Shown in pieces: positions 1 to 9,105 of a DNA stretch of 64,000 bases (positions are counted from its first letter, which is position 1; every line of letters starts with the position of its first letter). The notes under the pieces are model-generated. The model had not been told where the DNA came from and did no database searches. It was given only the letters and a program-made list of their open reading frames with translations. The translations under genes and the position numbers were made by a program. This DNA comes from Lachnospiraceae bacterium (GTDB lineage: Bacteria > Bacillota > Clostridia > Lachnospirales > Lachnospiraceae). The DNA lies in the NCBI GenBank assembly GCA_902363835.1, contig CABJBM010000001.1:248001-312000 (forward strand), written 5' to 3'.

Positions 1-1108
1 CATTAAATTCTTTTCCCACTTCTTCAAGGGTCCTTGGCCGGCCGTCATCAAGGCCGAATCGCAGCTTTAAAACCTTTTGCTCCCGCTCGGTTAAGGTGTC
101 AAGCACCTCCATCAGCTGCTCGTGGAGCATGGTAAAGGTAGCGGCATCAGCGGGAACGGCAACCTGCTCATCCTGGATAAAATCACCCAGATGGCTGTCC
201 TCTTCCTCTCCGATAGGAGTCTCTAAGGATACGGGTTCCTGGGATACCTTCATGATTTCCCTGACCCTTTCCACCTGCATATCCGCCCTGGCAGCGATCT
301 CCTCTGGCACCGGTTCCCGTCCCAGCTCCTGCAAAAGCTGCCTGGATACACGGACCAGCCGGTTAATGGTCTCCACCATATGAACCGGAATGCGGATGGT
401 ACGCGCCTGGTCTGCAATGGCCCGGGTGATGGCCTGTCTGATCCACCAGGTGGCATAGGTGCTGAACTTATAGCCTTTCCGGTAATCAAATTTTTCCACT
501 GCCTTAATAAGCCCTAAGTTCCCTTCCTGGATTAAGTCTAAAAACTGCATACCCCGCCCAACATAGCGCTTGGCAATACTGACCACCAGACGCAAGTTGG
601 CCTCTGTCAGCCTCTGCTTTGCATCATCGTCTCCCAGCTCGATTTTCTTGGCAAGTTCAATTTCATCTTCACTGGAAAGAAGCGGAACCTTACCGATCTC
701 TTTTAAATACATGCGGACCGGATCTTCCACGCTGACACCTTCCGGAACAGATAAATCGATACTCTCCATATCGATCTCTTCTTCTTCCTCAATATCTTCC
801 TCTATAAAAAGATCCTCATCCAGATCTAAGTCCTCGCCGCCGATTTGAAGTACATCTACCTTATTGCTTTCCAGAAAATCAAAGATCTGATCCAGCTTAT
901 CCGAGTCCAGGGTCTCTCCTGCAAAAAAATCCAGAATCTCCTGGTTTTCCAGCACATTCCGTTTCTTTTTTGCCAAAAGAAGAAGTTGGTTTAATTTTTC
1001 CTCAAATGCAGCGGCCGCCGCCAAAGCCAAAGCTTCTGCAGCCTGCTCCTCTTCTGTTTTTCTTGATCCCGCCATCCTATCTGCCGTTTTCTTCACATTC
1101 TCGTCCAT
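1..1108 (-). CDS. rpoD: RNA polymerase primary sigma factor SigA/RpoD (C-terminus beyond window)
   Basis: Primary (vegetative) sigma factor directing RNA polymerase to -10/-35 promoters. I translated the reverse strand directly: 369 codons are open from an ATG at 1106-1108, preceded by GGAAGG, to the window edge. An acidic, lysine-rich N-terminal part is followed by region 1.2 ([13 protein letters not shown]), the strongly conserved region 2 ([17 protein letters not shown], then [20 protein letters not shown] and RTIRIPVHM), region 3, and the start of region 4 ([17 protein letters not shown]). The reading stops just inside the region 4.2 helix-turn-helix, so the last few dozen residues are missing only because the window ends. 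It is the last gene of the dgt-dnaG-rpoD series, with about 40 bp after dnaG and no terminator visible between them. Very sure. Confidence 0.97.
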   Translation of the reverse strand, partial: MDENVKKTADRMAGSRKTEEEQAAEALALAAAAAFEEKLNQLLLLAKKKRNVLENQEILDFFAGETLDSDKLDQIFDFLESNKVDVLQIGGEDLDLDEDLFIEEDIEEEEEIDMESIDLSVPEGVSVEDPVRMYLKEIGKVPLLSSEDEIELAKKIELGDDDAKQRLTEANLRLVVSIAKRYVGRGMQFLDLIQEGNLGLIKAVEKFDYRKGYKFSTYATWWIRQAITRAIADQARTIRIPVHMVETINRLVRVSRQLLQELGREPVPEEIAARADMQVERVREIMKVSQEPVSLETPIGEEEDSHLGDFIQDEQVAVPADAATFTMLHEQLMEVLDTLTEREQKVLKLRFGLDDGRPRTLEEVGKEFN

Positions 1109-1147
1109 GTTCTTCCATCCTTCCACAGCCTGCCTATAGTGTACACC

Positions 1148-2917
1148 CTAATCCAGCGAAATATGCAAATCCTTTAGCGCAGCCTGTTCCTTTATAATAT
1201 TCTGCAGTTCTAAAATTCCTGCTGCATGGCGGCTGGCATGATCCAGACTATTTTTTTTCACCTTCATAATCGTTTCCGAAAACGCCTTTTTTTGCTCTTC
1301 ATTATCTAGGGACTCTTTTAAGCTCGCATGAAAAAGACCTGCGACTGCCCGGTATTGATCTTCATCATGAATGAAATGATTCAAGATCTCAGCCGGATTC
1401 AATGTTCCGGCAGCGTGTCCGTCAAAAACCATCCGTGCCACCTTGTGATACAGTTCTTCTATAAAATCATCCGGAGTGATCACTCCTTTAATCTTATCAA
1501 ATAGTAAGGGATTTTCAATAAGCCAGGTAAGAAGCAGCCGTTGGGACTGATTTACACCGTCTTCCTTTTCCTTTTTCCGCTGGCTTTTAAAGCTTCCCTC
1601 TTCCTCCCGCAAAGAGGAAACCGACGGTCCCAGAGAAGCGCCCAGACGGTTGACCAGACGTTTTAAATCTTCATAATTAATGAAATATTCCCTGGATACT
1701 GCCTCCAAATAATTCTCCCGTTCCAGGGCTTCGGGAAATTCCAGAAGCTTCCTGGCCACCTGATTGTAAAATTGTGTTTTCTGCTCCGGATCATCCATTT
1801 TATAATTCTTTTTCAGCACGTCAATTTCAAACAGGAAGCTGTTGCGGGCCTCGTCGATCCGCTGGCGAAACGCCTCCGCTCCCAGATTTTTTATGAACTC
1901 ATCCGGATCCTTGTAAGGCTGCATGTTCAGCACGCGAATGGACATGCCTGCTTCCTTGAGAATGGGAATGGCACGGAGGGCAGCCTTGACACCCGCACCG
2001 TCACTGTCATAAGTGAGAACCACTTTTTCCGTATATCGTTTTAAGAGCTGGGCATGCTGGAGAGTAAAAGCCGTTCCCAGGGAAGCCACCGCATTGGTGA
2101 ATCCGGCCTGGTGCATTGCAATCACGTCCATGTAGCCCTCGCAGATCAATATGTACTTTTCCCGTGAAAGTCTGGCATAATTAAGGCCGTATAAGTTCCG
2201 GCTTTTATCAAAAAGCTTTGTTTCCGGAGAATTTAAGTATTTTGGTTCCCCGGCTCCCATGACCCTGCCTCCGAAACCAATGACCCGGTTATTCACATCC
2301 ATAATGGGGAACATCACCCGGTTCCAGAACTTATCATAAGTCCCGCGTTCCTCAATAGTCACCAGTCCGGTCTGCTTTAACAGGCTGTCATCATATCCCT
2401 TGCTCTTTAAATACCGGTAAAGATCATCGCTGGTCTTGTTGGAATACCCCAGCCCAAACCTGGTTATGGTTTCATCACTTAACTGCCTGTCCCTTAAATA
2501 GCGGTAACCAGCCTCCCCCTGAGGTTTTTTAAGCTGGTAATAAAAATAGCTGGCAGCCAGCTTATTGATCTCCAACAAGGCGGACCGAAGATCCTCCTGT
2601 TCCCTGGCCTCTTTGCTGTATTCTGCCGCAGGAAGCTTCACGCCTGACCGGTCTGCCAGGACCTTTAATGCCTCGGAAAAGGAATAATTTTCGTATTCCA
2701 TGACAAAAGTCAATACGTTTCCGCCCGCACCGCAGCCAAAACAGTAATACATCTGCTTGGCAGGGGATACGGAAAAGGAAGGGGACTTTTCATTGTGAAA
2801 AGGACACAGGCCAAAATAATTGCTTCCCTTTTTCTGCAGCTTGACGTATCCCGAGATCACATCCACGATGTCATTCTTCATCCGGACTTCTTCAATCACT
2901 TCTTCCGAATATCGCAT
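1148..2917 (-). CDS. dnaG: DNA primase DnaG
   Basis: Synthesises RNA primers for lagging-strand replication, acting with the replicative helicase. The 589-residue protein has the normal length. The CHC2 zinc finger is complete (Cys38, His41, Cys59, Cys62 in CPFHNEKSPSF and YYCFGCGAGG). The primase core and TOPRIM fold follow, with ILICEGYMDVIAMHQ and the acidic YDSDGAG motif, and then a helicase-binding C-terminal domain. The start ATG has AGGAGAAATGAGG upstream. It lies between dgt (110 bp upstream) and rpoD (about 40 bp downstream), all on the same strand, which is the classic macromolecular-synthesis arrangement with dgt in the first place. Confidence 0.97.
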   Translation of the reverse strand: MRYSEEVIEEVRMKNDIVDVISGYVKLQKKGSNYFGLCPFHNEKSPSFSVSPAKQMYYCFGCGAGGNVLTFVMEYENYSFSEALKVLADRSGVKLPAAEYSKEAREQEDLRSALLEINKLAASYFYYQLKKPQGEAGYRYLRDRQLSDETITRFGLGYSNKTSDDLYRYLKSKGYDDSLLKQTGLVTIEERGTYDKFWNRVMFPIMDVNNRVIGFGGRVMGAGEPKYLNSPETKLFDKSRNLYGLNYARLSREKYILICEGYMDVIAMHQAGFTNAVASLGTAFTLQHAQLLKRYTEKVVLTYDSDGAGVKAALRAIPILKEAGMSIRVLNMQPYKDPDEFIKNLGAEAFRQRIDEARNSFLFEIDVLKKNYKMDDPEQKTQFYNQVARKLLEFPEALERENYLEAVSREYFINYEDLKRLVNRLGASLGPSVSSLREEEGSFKSQRKKEKEDGVNQSQRLLLTWLIENPLLFDKIKGVITPDDFIEELYHKVARMVFDGHAAGTLNPAEILNHFIHDEDQYRAVAGLFHASLKESLDNEEQKKAFSETIMKVKKNSLDHASRHAAGILELQNIIKEQAALKDLHISLD

Positions 2918-3026
2918 GAAGCCTCATTTCTCCTTTCTCCTTTTCTGGCCATGATTTTGGCCAGGGCCAGCCCCGCTTTATGGGGTGTAAAGGTATGCCC
3001 AGGGTGTTTCTCAAAATTTATTCGTT

Positions 3027-4037
3027 TCAAACCGATTTCCACGCTTTCGGGACAAACAGCTCTTCAAATTTATCAATGGAATAGCTGTCGCTCATGCCTG
3101 CAATATAATCACAGACAGCCCGTTCCCTGCCTTCCTGACCGTCCTCCATTAAGGTGCGGTATTCTTCCGGAAGCTTGTCCGGGTGTTCCATATAGTAATT
3201 AAAAAGCATGACAATGAGATGCTGTGCTTTTCCTTCTTCTGCCTTTGGAATATCACTTTTATAGACGTTCTCAAACATCCAGGTCCGCAGCCCCTGCATG
3301 GCCTTTTCCATATGGGGAGACATAATAATCTGCGGCTTTCCGTAGCTGTTGCCAATGATGTCATGGATCAAATTGTTAAGTCTTTCACGAACGCTATGGC
3401 CCAGAATGCCCGTATAGCATTCCGGAAGATCCTCCTCCACAAACATCCTGGCCCTGATGGCATCGTCAATATCGTGATTAATGTAGGCGATCTTATCCGA
3501 CAGGCGGACAATGCCTCCTTCCAATGTAGATGGACGGCCGCTGGTGCGGTGATTTAAGATCCCATCCCGTACTTCCCATGTGAGATTTAAGCCCATGCCG
3601 TTCTTTTCCAAAACCTCTACCACCCGGACGCTCTGCTTATAGTGGGCAAAGCCTTCGGAGCAGATCTTATTTAAAATCGCTTCTCCGGAATGGCCGAAAG
3701 GAGTATGGCCCAGATCATGAGCCAGGGCTATGGCCTCCGTTAAATCTTCATTCATGCGCAGGGATTTGGCTATGGTCCTGGCGATCTGGGACACCTCCAG
3801 GGTATGGGTCAGTCTGGTCCTGTAATGATCCCCTTCCGGTGCCAGAAAAACCTGCGTCTTGTGTTTCAGCCTGCGAAATGCTTTACAGTGAATGATCCGG
3901 TCCCGATCCCGCTGATAGGCTGTCCGGATATCACAGGCCTCTTCCTCCCGCTCTCTTCCTCTGCTGTTCTTACTGAAAGCGGCATAAGGACTTAAATATG
4001 CTTCCTCCCATTGTTCCGTGGATTCTCTGATATTCAT
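3027..4037 (-). CDS. dgt: Deoxyguanosinetriphosphate triphosphohydrolase-like HD-domain protein
   Basis: Predicted dNTP triphosphohydrolase of the Dgt family, which removes tripolyphosphate from dNTPs in the cytoplasm. HD-domain metal ligands are visible as RTRLTHTLEVSQIA and LAHDLGHTPFGHSGE, and the family motif HCKAFRRLKHKTQVF is present. I chose the ATG at 4035-4037 (336 residues, MNIRESTEQWEE) because AAGGATG lies about 8 nt upstream; a TTG seven codons earlier gives 343 residues but has no ribosome site. It is first in the dgt-dnaG-rpoD series. The upstream AT-rich stretch holds TATAAT at about 4073-4078, but I cannot see a convincing -35. The biochemical substrate is inferred from the family. 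Confidence 0.92.
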   Translation of the reverse strand: MNIRESTEQWEEAYLSPYAAFSKNSRGREREEEACDIRTAYQRDRDRIIHCKAFRRLKHKTQVFLAPEGDHYRTRLTHTLEVSQIARTIAKSLRMNEDLTEAIALAHDLGHTPFGHSGEAILNKICSEGFAHYKQSVRVVEVLEKNGMGLNLTWEVRDGILNHRTSGRPSTLEGGIVRLSDKIAYINHDIDDAIRARMFVEEDLPECYTGILGHSVRERLNNLIHDIIGNSYGKPQIIMSPHMEKAMQGLRTWMFENVYKSDIPKAEEGKAQHLIVMLFNYYMEHPDKLPEEYRTLMEDGQEGRERAVCDYIAGMSDSYSIDKFEELFVPKAWKSV

Positions 4038-4126
4038 ACAATCACATCCTTCGCCCAAAGTTATGGTACATTATATCATATTTTCAGTAATTATAATACC
4101 CTATATTAAAATAATTGTAATATCCG

Positions 4127-4957
4127 TTACCTTCCTGAATCCAAACATTTCCTGTATTCACTGGGAAGACAGCCATACCGCTTTTTAAAGGCTTTGGAAA
4201 AGGCCCTGCTGTCCGGAAATCCATGCTTCATGGCGATCTCCCCAATTTCACCTTTGGTTCCCACCAGTTCCCGGACCGCATATTTGACACGCAGGTCAAT
4301 GAGGTAGGTGCGGTAATTGACCTGCGCATATTTTTGGAAGATCCGGGACAAATAGGTAGGGCTGAAGCCAAAACGCGCCGCCACCTGGTCAAGCTTTAAG
4401 TCCTGGTCGTAATTTTCCCTCATATACTGGGTGACCTTTGAAAGCTTGTCGAGCTGCCTCTTCTGGCGGAGAACCTCTTTATCCATGGTTTCTGTCTTAA
4501 ATTCCGTAACCAGAAGGTATAACAGCTCATAGAACTGGCTTTTCACCTTCAGGCTGTAACCGTATTCCTGTTTTTCATAAATAGAGAACATGGAAATTAC
4601 CAACTGGGTCAGCCTTTTATTCTGAGCCTCTCCCTTTTTCTCAAAATTCACATAGCTTTCTTCTCCCATGTATTCCTCAAAAGCCTCTGCCGGTATCTGG
4701 AGAACTATGGTGATATTGGGATTGGGGCATTCAATGGAATGAACTTCATTGGAGTTGACCAGTACAAAATCCTGCCTTTCAAGAGACAAGTGGCTGTTGT
4801 TGATATAAAAGTCAATCTTCCCTTCCTGAACCAGGAAAATCTCAACGGAATGGTGCCAGTGCTTTGTGACCTTATAATTTCCATCCCTGCCCTCAAAGAT
4901 AAACATCCGAAAAGGAAGATCATCATTGGGAATGACCAGTTCATGTCTGACTTCCAT
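4127..4957 (-). CDS. AraC-family transcriptional regulator with N-terminal cupin domain
   Basis: Transcription factor of 276 residues. The N-terminal ~140 residues form a cupin-type sensing domain (KHWHHSVEIFLVQEGKIDF and an ERQDFVLVNSNEVHSIE strand pattern). The C-terminal ~100 residues are the double helix-turn-helix of AraC proteins, with LDQVAARFGFSPTYLSRIFQ and IGEIAMKHGFPDSRAFSKAF followed by the diagnostic KKRYGCLPSEYRK. The ATG at 4957 is chosen because GGAGGTGTGAA sits directly upstream; the longer reading adds 19 residues without a ribosome site. It has its own promoter and stands alone between dgt and the protease operon, so no target can be assigned. A sugar ligand is likely from the family but not shown. 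Confidence 0.93.
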   Translation of the reverse strand: MEVRHELVIPNDDLPFRMFIFEGRDGNYKVTKHWHHSVEIFLVQEGKIDFYINNSHLSLERQDFVLVNSNEVHSIECPNPNITIVLQIPAEAFEEYMGEESYVNFEKKGEAQNKRLTQLVISMFSIYEKQEYGYSLKVKSQFYELLYLLVTEFKTETMDKEVLRQKRQLDKLSKVTQYMRENYDQDLKLDQVAARFGFSPTYLSRIFQKYAQVNYRTYLIDLRVKYAVRELVGTKGEIGEIAMKHGFPDSRAFSKAFKKRYGCLPSEYRKCLDSGR

Positions 4958-4985
4958 TTCACACCTCCACAAAAGTACTGATTCC

Positions 4986-5014
4986 ATTATAAAGCATTTC
5001 AGCCGTTTTTCCAA
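4986..5014 (-). promoter_or_regulatory. SigA-type promoter of the araC-family gene
   Basis: On the minus strand TTGGAA (5009-5014) and TATAAT (4986-4991) are separated by exactly 17 bp, about 30 bp upstream of the AGGAGG-like site and the chosen ATG at 4957. Confidence 0.6.
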
Positions 5015-5068
5015 TGGCTTTTCCTCTTCTTGCCCATGCCCCCCAGGGCGTTCCTCTTCCCGCCCATG

Positions 5069-6772
5069 TTATACAGGAAGGCTGTCGCTGACACATAAAA
5101 CGCCATAGCCAAGCTCCGGATTGGGATATTGTGTAATTCCGGGAAGGGGCCTGGCGCCGCGGATGAGATAGGCTTTTACTTTTTCCCCGAACAGGAAGGG
5201 ATCCCTTCTGTCCACAATTCCCCACTGCATCAAAAGGGCAGAGCTGCCGGTGACAAAGGGAGTTGCAAAGGAAGTGCCTGTTACGGATTCATAGCCGCCT
5301 CCGACCCTTGCCGCAATGATCCCCACCCCCGGAGCAGCCAGGTCCGGCTTAACCTGATTGGTCCTTCTTGTAAAACCTCTGCCGGAAAAATCCGCATAAG
5401 ACTGATAGGTGTCATCATATGCTCCCACGGAAATGACCTTGGAGGCAGTGGAGGGAATGGTCAGAGTGGTTTCAGGCGTAGCCCTTAAAAACCGGGTGGA
5501 CTGGCTCAGTACTCCGGCAGATGGAAGCCAGAGATCATATTTGCCTTCCACGATCTGCCTGGGAGTCAGGCGGAATCTCCATATACCGCTGTCCACATAG
5601 GTATCAATAGGCAGGAAGTCCATATAAATTTCCTGTGCTACACTGTAAGGGCCAGGTTTCCCATAGTACAGCAGAATTCTGGTATTTCTATAGTTTATGG
5701 TCTGAGGTCCCAGCCTGCTGCTGATCGGCCCGATCACCTCTCCGGAAGGGGTTATGATGCTGATGTCAAACAAATCCGCATAGGACTTCCAAAGCTGCAC
5801 ACTGAAGCTTTGCTGATATCCTCCCACACTAAGCTCGATCTCCTGAGGGCTTGACATTGTCAGGACTCCTGAAATATGGCCGCCGCCTACCCCCTCATTG
5901 CCTGTTCCCACCACAATCACAGTTCTGCCGTAATTGGATATATCATCGAGAAAGGTCTCTAAAAGGCTGGTTCCGTCATGGGAACCGTAGGTATTTCCAA
6001 AGCTTAAATTAATGACCAGGGGCATCTGCATGGCAACGGCTTCTTGAACCACAAAATTCACCGCACGCATAAGTTCCGTGGTTCTGGGAAACCCGCCTTC
6101 CTGAGGGACACCAAGCTTCACAACCAAAAGCGGGCTTTCAAAAGCAATTCCACGGTATTGTCCCCTGTTTTCCCTTCCGTTTCCGGCAGCTATGGAGGCC
6201 ACAGCAGTGCCGTGGCCGGTGATATCCACGGATGGAACCAGCCTTCTGGCCTCTGCTCTGCTTCCGGTAGCCAGGGCCGCATTGATTTCTTCTGCCGTGA
6301 ATACCCGGTCCAAAGTCTGGTCCCACAGCTTTACAATCCTGGTCGTTCCGTCATTGTTGCGGAAGTCATCGTGATAATAATCGATTCCAGAATCAATAAT
6401 AGCTACTAAAACTCCTGTTCCAGTCAGAATACTGCTTCCTTGCTGGACCAGGTTGACACAAGAGGCTGACTTTGCCTGATTGATGGCAAAAAACAGCCTC
6501 TTTGGTTTCTCCACATATTCGATTTGGGGCAATTCGCTCAACCTGTCGATCAGGGATTCCGGAACATTCAGTATGGCGTATTCATTTACCATTGGCTCTA
6601 CCCGGATTCCTGCCTGGGCAAGACCGCTTATGTCCCCGGAATACTTTACAATCACATCCCATGATCTTTCCCCGGGATTATATCCTACGTTTAAGCTGCC
6701 TGATTTTTCCCTCTCTTCAGGAGTTGCGCTGAGAGCAAGGTTCAGCAGGTTTTCCAGCTTTTGATCCTGCAT
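5069..6772 (-). CDS. S8 subtilisin-like serine protease, Csp-like
   Basis: A 567-residue subtilase without signal peptide. The catalytic triad is intact: Asp127 (VAIIDSGIDYYHDDF), His187 (DITGHGTAVASIAAG) and Ser at about 500 (GTSFATPFVTGS). An N-terminal prodomain-like stretch (residues 1-95) precedes the catalytic domain, and a jelly-roll-like insertion of about 130 residues lies between the His and Ser blocks. This resembles the clostridial Csp germination proteases that activate the cortex hydrolase SleC, and the neighbouring SpoIID-like gene supports a spore role. It is third in the AI-2E/spoIID/protease operon, 47 bp after spoIID. SleC itself is not in the window, so the germination role is inference; a general intracellular or forespore protease is the alternative. 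Confidence 0.9.
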   Translation of the reverse strand: MQDQKLENLLNLALSATPEEREKSGSLNVGYNPGERSWDVIVKYSGDISGLAQAGIRVEPMVNEYAILNVPESLIDRLSELPQIEYVEKPKRLFFAINQAKSASCVNLVQQGSSILTGTGVLVAIIDSGIDYYHDDFRNNDGTTRIVKLWDQTLDRVFTAEEINAALATGSRAEARRLVPSVDITGHGTAVASIAAGNGRENRGQYRGIAFESPLLVVKLGVPQEGGFPRTTELMRAVNFVVQEAVAMQMPLVINLSFGNTYGSHDGTSLLETFLDDISNYGRTVIVVGTGNEGVGGGHISGVLTMSSPQEIELSVGGYQQSFSVQLWKSYADLFDISIITPSGEVIGPISSRLGPQTINYRNTRILLYYGKPGPYSVAQEIYMDFLPIDTYVDSGIWRFRLTPRQIVEGKYDLWLPSAGVLSQSTRFLRATPETTLTIPSTASKVISVGAYDDTYQSYADFSGRGFTRRTNQVKPDLAAPGVGIIAARVGGGYESVTGTSFATPFVTGSSALLMQWGIVDRRDPFLFGEKVKAYLIRGARPLPGITQYPNPELGYGVLCVSDSLPV

Positions 6773-6819
6773 ATGATATTCCTGCGTTTTTCTATCATCC
6801 TACGCTGGAAATGTCATTC

Positions 6820-9096
6820 TCATTCCTTCCTCTGCTCTGCTTCCCGTACTTCAGTGCCATTATAGTAAAATTTCAGGATTTCTTCGTAACTTTTTCCTGC
6901 CTTTGCCATTGCCTGAGCCCCATTCTGGCTCATTCCTACTCCATGGCCAAAGCCTCCTCCATAGATGTGGAAGGTGGTGATGTTATTGTCATCAACGCCC
7001 TGGTTTTCTATTGCAACGTAGGCGCTGGGAAGAGAATCAAAATTCTTCATAAGCGTTCCATCCAGTTTGGTGAGGGTCATATATTTATTCCCAAGCTTTG
7101 CTCTCACCTGTCCTTCTCCATTGATGGTCATAATGCCGTCGGAGCCTTCAACCCTCAGCTTTTTTACGATTCCGCCCACGCCCCGTTCCGTCACCGTAAT
7201 ATTGAGGATAGAACCCACTTCCGTGATCTCTTCCTCCAGCTGCCGGTTGGTAACCGTGGTTTCCCATCGGTACATGGGAAATGCTGAGTCATAGGACGGA
7301 TAGTCCTTTTTCTTTATAAATTCCTCGAAATCAGAATTTGTGGACAGGTTTAAAACTCCTCTGTTGTCCTGAAGAAGGCAGCCATCCAGATAAGGGTACT
7401 GGGCAGGATCTCCGCCCCATACACTTCCATCGGTGGTATGTCCGCAGGAGGTTGAAAAATAAAAGGCCTCAATTGGATTATTTTCGTAAAACAGCAGCTT
7501 TCCATAGGTCTCTCTCACCGCCTCTTCTGTTTTTGACGCAGTGGGAAGATTATTATAAACCTGGTACCTGGTGCTGTCATCCACATGGGCACCGTATTTG
7601 CTGTAGGTGTTGCTCTGAATCTGGCGGAAAGCATAAGTCCTGGCACATACAGCCTGGGCCTTTAAAGCTTCCTTTTCATAACTGTCAGGCATTTCACTGG
7701 GCACAACCCTGGTCAGATAATCCTCCAGGTACAGCTCATTGATCAAAAGCAGCCCATCGCCCTCTTTTCGTATCTCAATGGTGCCGTCATAGGATGGGGT
7801 GCCATAGGACCTTTTAATGGAGTTAACAGATATGGAATCCCCTTTTTCCAGAGGCGCTGCTACAATCCGTCCATCCTTTAACCGTTCGTCTGCGGTATCA
7901 ATGATCACTTCCGCCTTTGGAGGAACCTTTACTTCCGTCTCTCCATAGGTCAGGGACAGGCCGCTTTCAGCAGACAGGGTTACGGATGAATGGAAAATCG
8001 ACTGAAAATCCGTATTCATCAAAAGAACCCGAATGCTCTTTGCATCAAATTCCCTTACCAGCAGGGCAGCACATATTCTCCCATGGGCTACAACAAAATC
8101 CTGTATGTCATATCCTACCAGAATGTCCGAGATACTTCGTTCTTCAAACTGTCCATACAGCCGGTATACTTTAAAATCCTTATCCAGCTTTAAGCTGCCA
8201 TACCCCTCAACCTCAATGGAATCATCCTTTACCGCCAGAACTTTCCCGGATATCTTCTTCTTTTTCATGGTAACCTTCTGAAGGCTCCCTCTTTTTAAAC
8301 TGATATCCGCAATGTTATTGGCAAATTCTTCCGGCTGCCCCAAAGAAGCCTCAAGGGGAAAGGTGCGTTCCACTGTTCCTAAGAATACACGGAAGGTTCC
8401 TCCCTCTCCTGCGGTAAGCCAGACGTTTTTATAGGTTATGGAATCTGTCACAGCCTCTTTTAATGCGATGATCTCACCGCCCCTTACCAGAAGCTTTAGC
8501 TCCCAGTCTATGTAAGAATCCAGGCTGATGCCCTCAAACTGAAAATTTCCTCCGCTGGTATAGGCAGTCCAGGCTGATGCAGTTTTTACGTTGGTGGGAG
8601 TGCCGTAAAGAAGTACGTCAAGGACCTTGATCGTTCCTTCCTTGTCCAGGACCTCTCTCAATTCTTCATAGAAATACCACCATTCATCAGCAGGAATCCT
8701 TTTATTCTGCTTTTTGCCGCTTTCATGAATTTTCTTTCCTGAGCCCGGAACCAGGGCTTCTGCCAGACTTTCCGCCTCTTTATAGGTGAGAAAACCTTCT
8801 GCAGTATCCCTTTTTGCCGGTATTTCAGAAGGGTCAAGATAGCCGCCTTCATACAGGTAATTCATGTATTTCACATACCAGTTATTCTGTTCCTTTTCCG
8901 GAAAATACTCCTGCTTCTGATCCTTCAGCATTTTTTCGCAGCTTTCTCTGTCAGTAAGAAGGAGAGCAGCCGACTTATATGCGACCCCTCTTGATATTCC
9001 CTCCGGCTCCGGTTCACTTACCAGAATGATTATAATGAGAATCAAAACCAAAAGAGGAATACCGGCAACAAATCCGATAAATTTCTTTTTATTCAT
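6820..9096 (-). CDS. SpoIID/LytB-domain protein (membrane-anchored, long form)
   Basis: SpoIID is a lytic transglycosylase needed for engulfment in sporulation. This 758-residue protein is about twice the length of classical SpoIID. It has one N-terminal membrane segment (FVAGIPLLVLILIIIIL, residues 9-26), about 400 residues of unrecognised extracytoplasmic sequence with beta-rich character, and a C-terminal SpoIID domain. That domain shows the catalytic Glu motif VVPSEMP, ALKAQAVCARTYAF, the metal-site motif STSCGHTTDGSVWGG and the terminal IYGGGFGHGVGMSQNGAQ. AAGAGGAG precedes the ATG. The gene lies 9 bp downstream of the AI-2E gene and 47 bp upstream of the protease. It may be a SpoIID paralogue rather than the engulfment enzyme itself. 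Confidence 0.92.
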   Translation of the reverse strand: MNKKKFIGFVAGIPLLVLILIIIILVSEPEPEGISRGVAYKSAALLLTDRESCEKMLKDQKQEYFPEKEQNNWYVKYMNYLYEGGYLDPSEIPAKRDTAEGFLTYKEAESLAEALVPGSGKKIHESGKKQNKRIPADEWWYFYEELREVLDKEGTIKVLDVLLYGTPTNVKTASAWTAYTSGGNFQFEGISLDSYIDWELKLLVRGGEIIALKEAVTDSITYKNVWLTAGEGGTFRVFLGTVERTFPLEASLGQPEEFANNIADISLKRGSLQKVTMKKKKISGKVLAVKDDSIEVEGYGSLKLDKDFKVYRLYGQFEERSISDILVGYDIQDFVVAHGRICAALLVREFDAKSIRVLLMNTDFQSIFHSSVTLSAESGLSLTYGETEVKVPPKAEVIIDTADERLKDGRIVAAPLEKGDSISVNSIKRSYGTPSYDGTIEIRKEGDGLLLINELYLEDYLTRVVPSEMPDSYEKEALKAQAVCARTYAFRQIQSNTYSKYGAHVDDSTRYQVYNNLPTASKTEEAVRETYGKLLFYENNPIEAFYFSTSCGHTTDGSVWGGDPAQYPYLDGCLLQDNRGVLNLSTNSDFEEFIKKKDYPSYDSAFPMYRWETTVTNRQLEEEITEVGSILNITVTERGVGGIVKKLRVEGSDGIMTINGEGQVRAKLGNKYMTLTKLDGTLMKNFDSLPSAYVAIENQGVDDNNITTFHIYGGGFGHGVGMSQNGAQAMAKAGKSYEEILKFYYNGTEVREAEQRKE

Positions 9097-9105
9097 GCGC
9101 TCCTC

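Noticed and set aside
3149..3364. Open frame on the minus strand within dgt
   Set aside because: Out of frame with a gene whose HD motifs are intact; it has no ribosome site.
5025..5070. Near-duplicate CCTCTTCTTGCCCATG / CCTCTTCCCGCCCATG in the AraC leader
   Set aside because: Two imperfect 16-bp copies without further repeats; probably chance or a small duplication with no role I can support.
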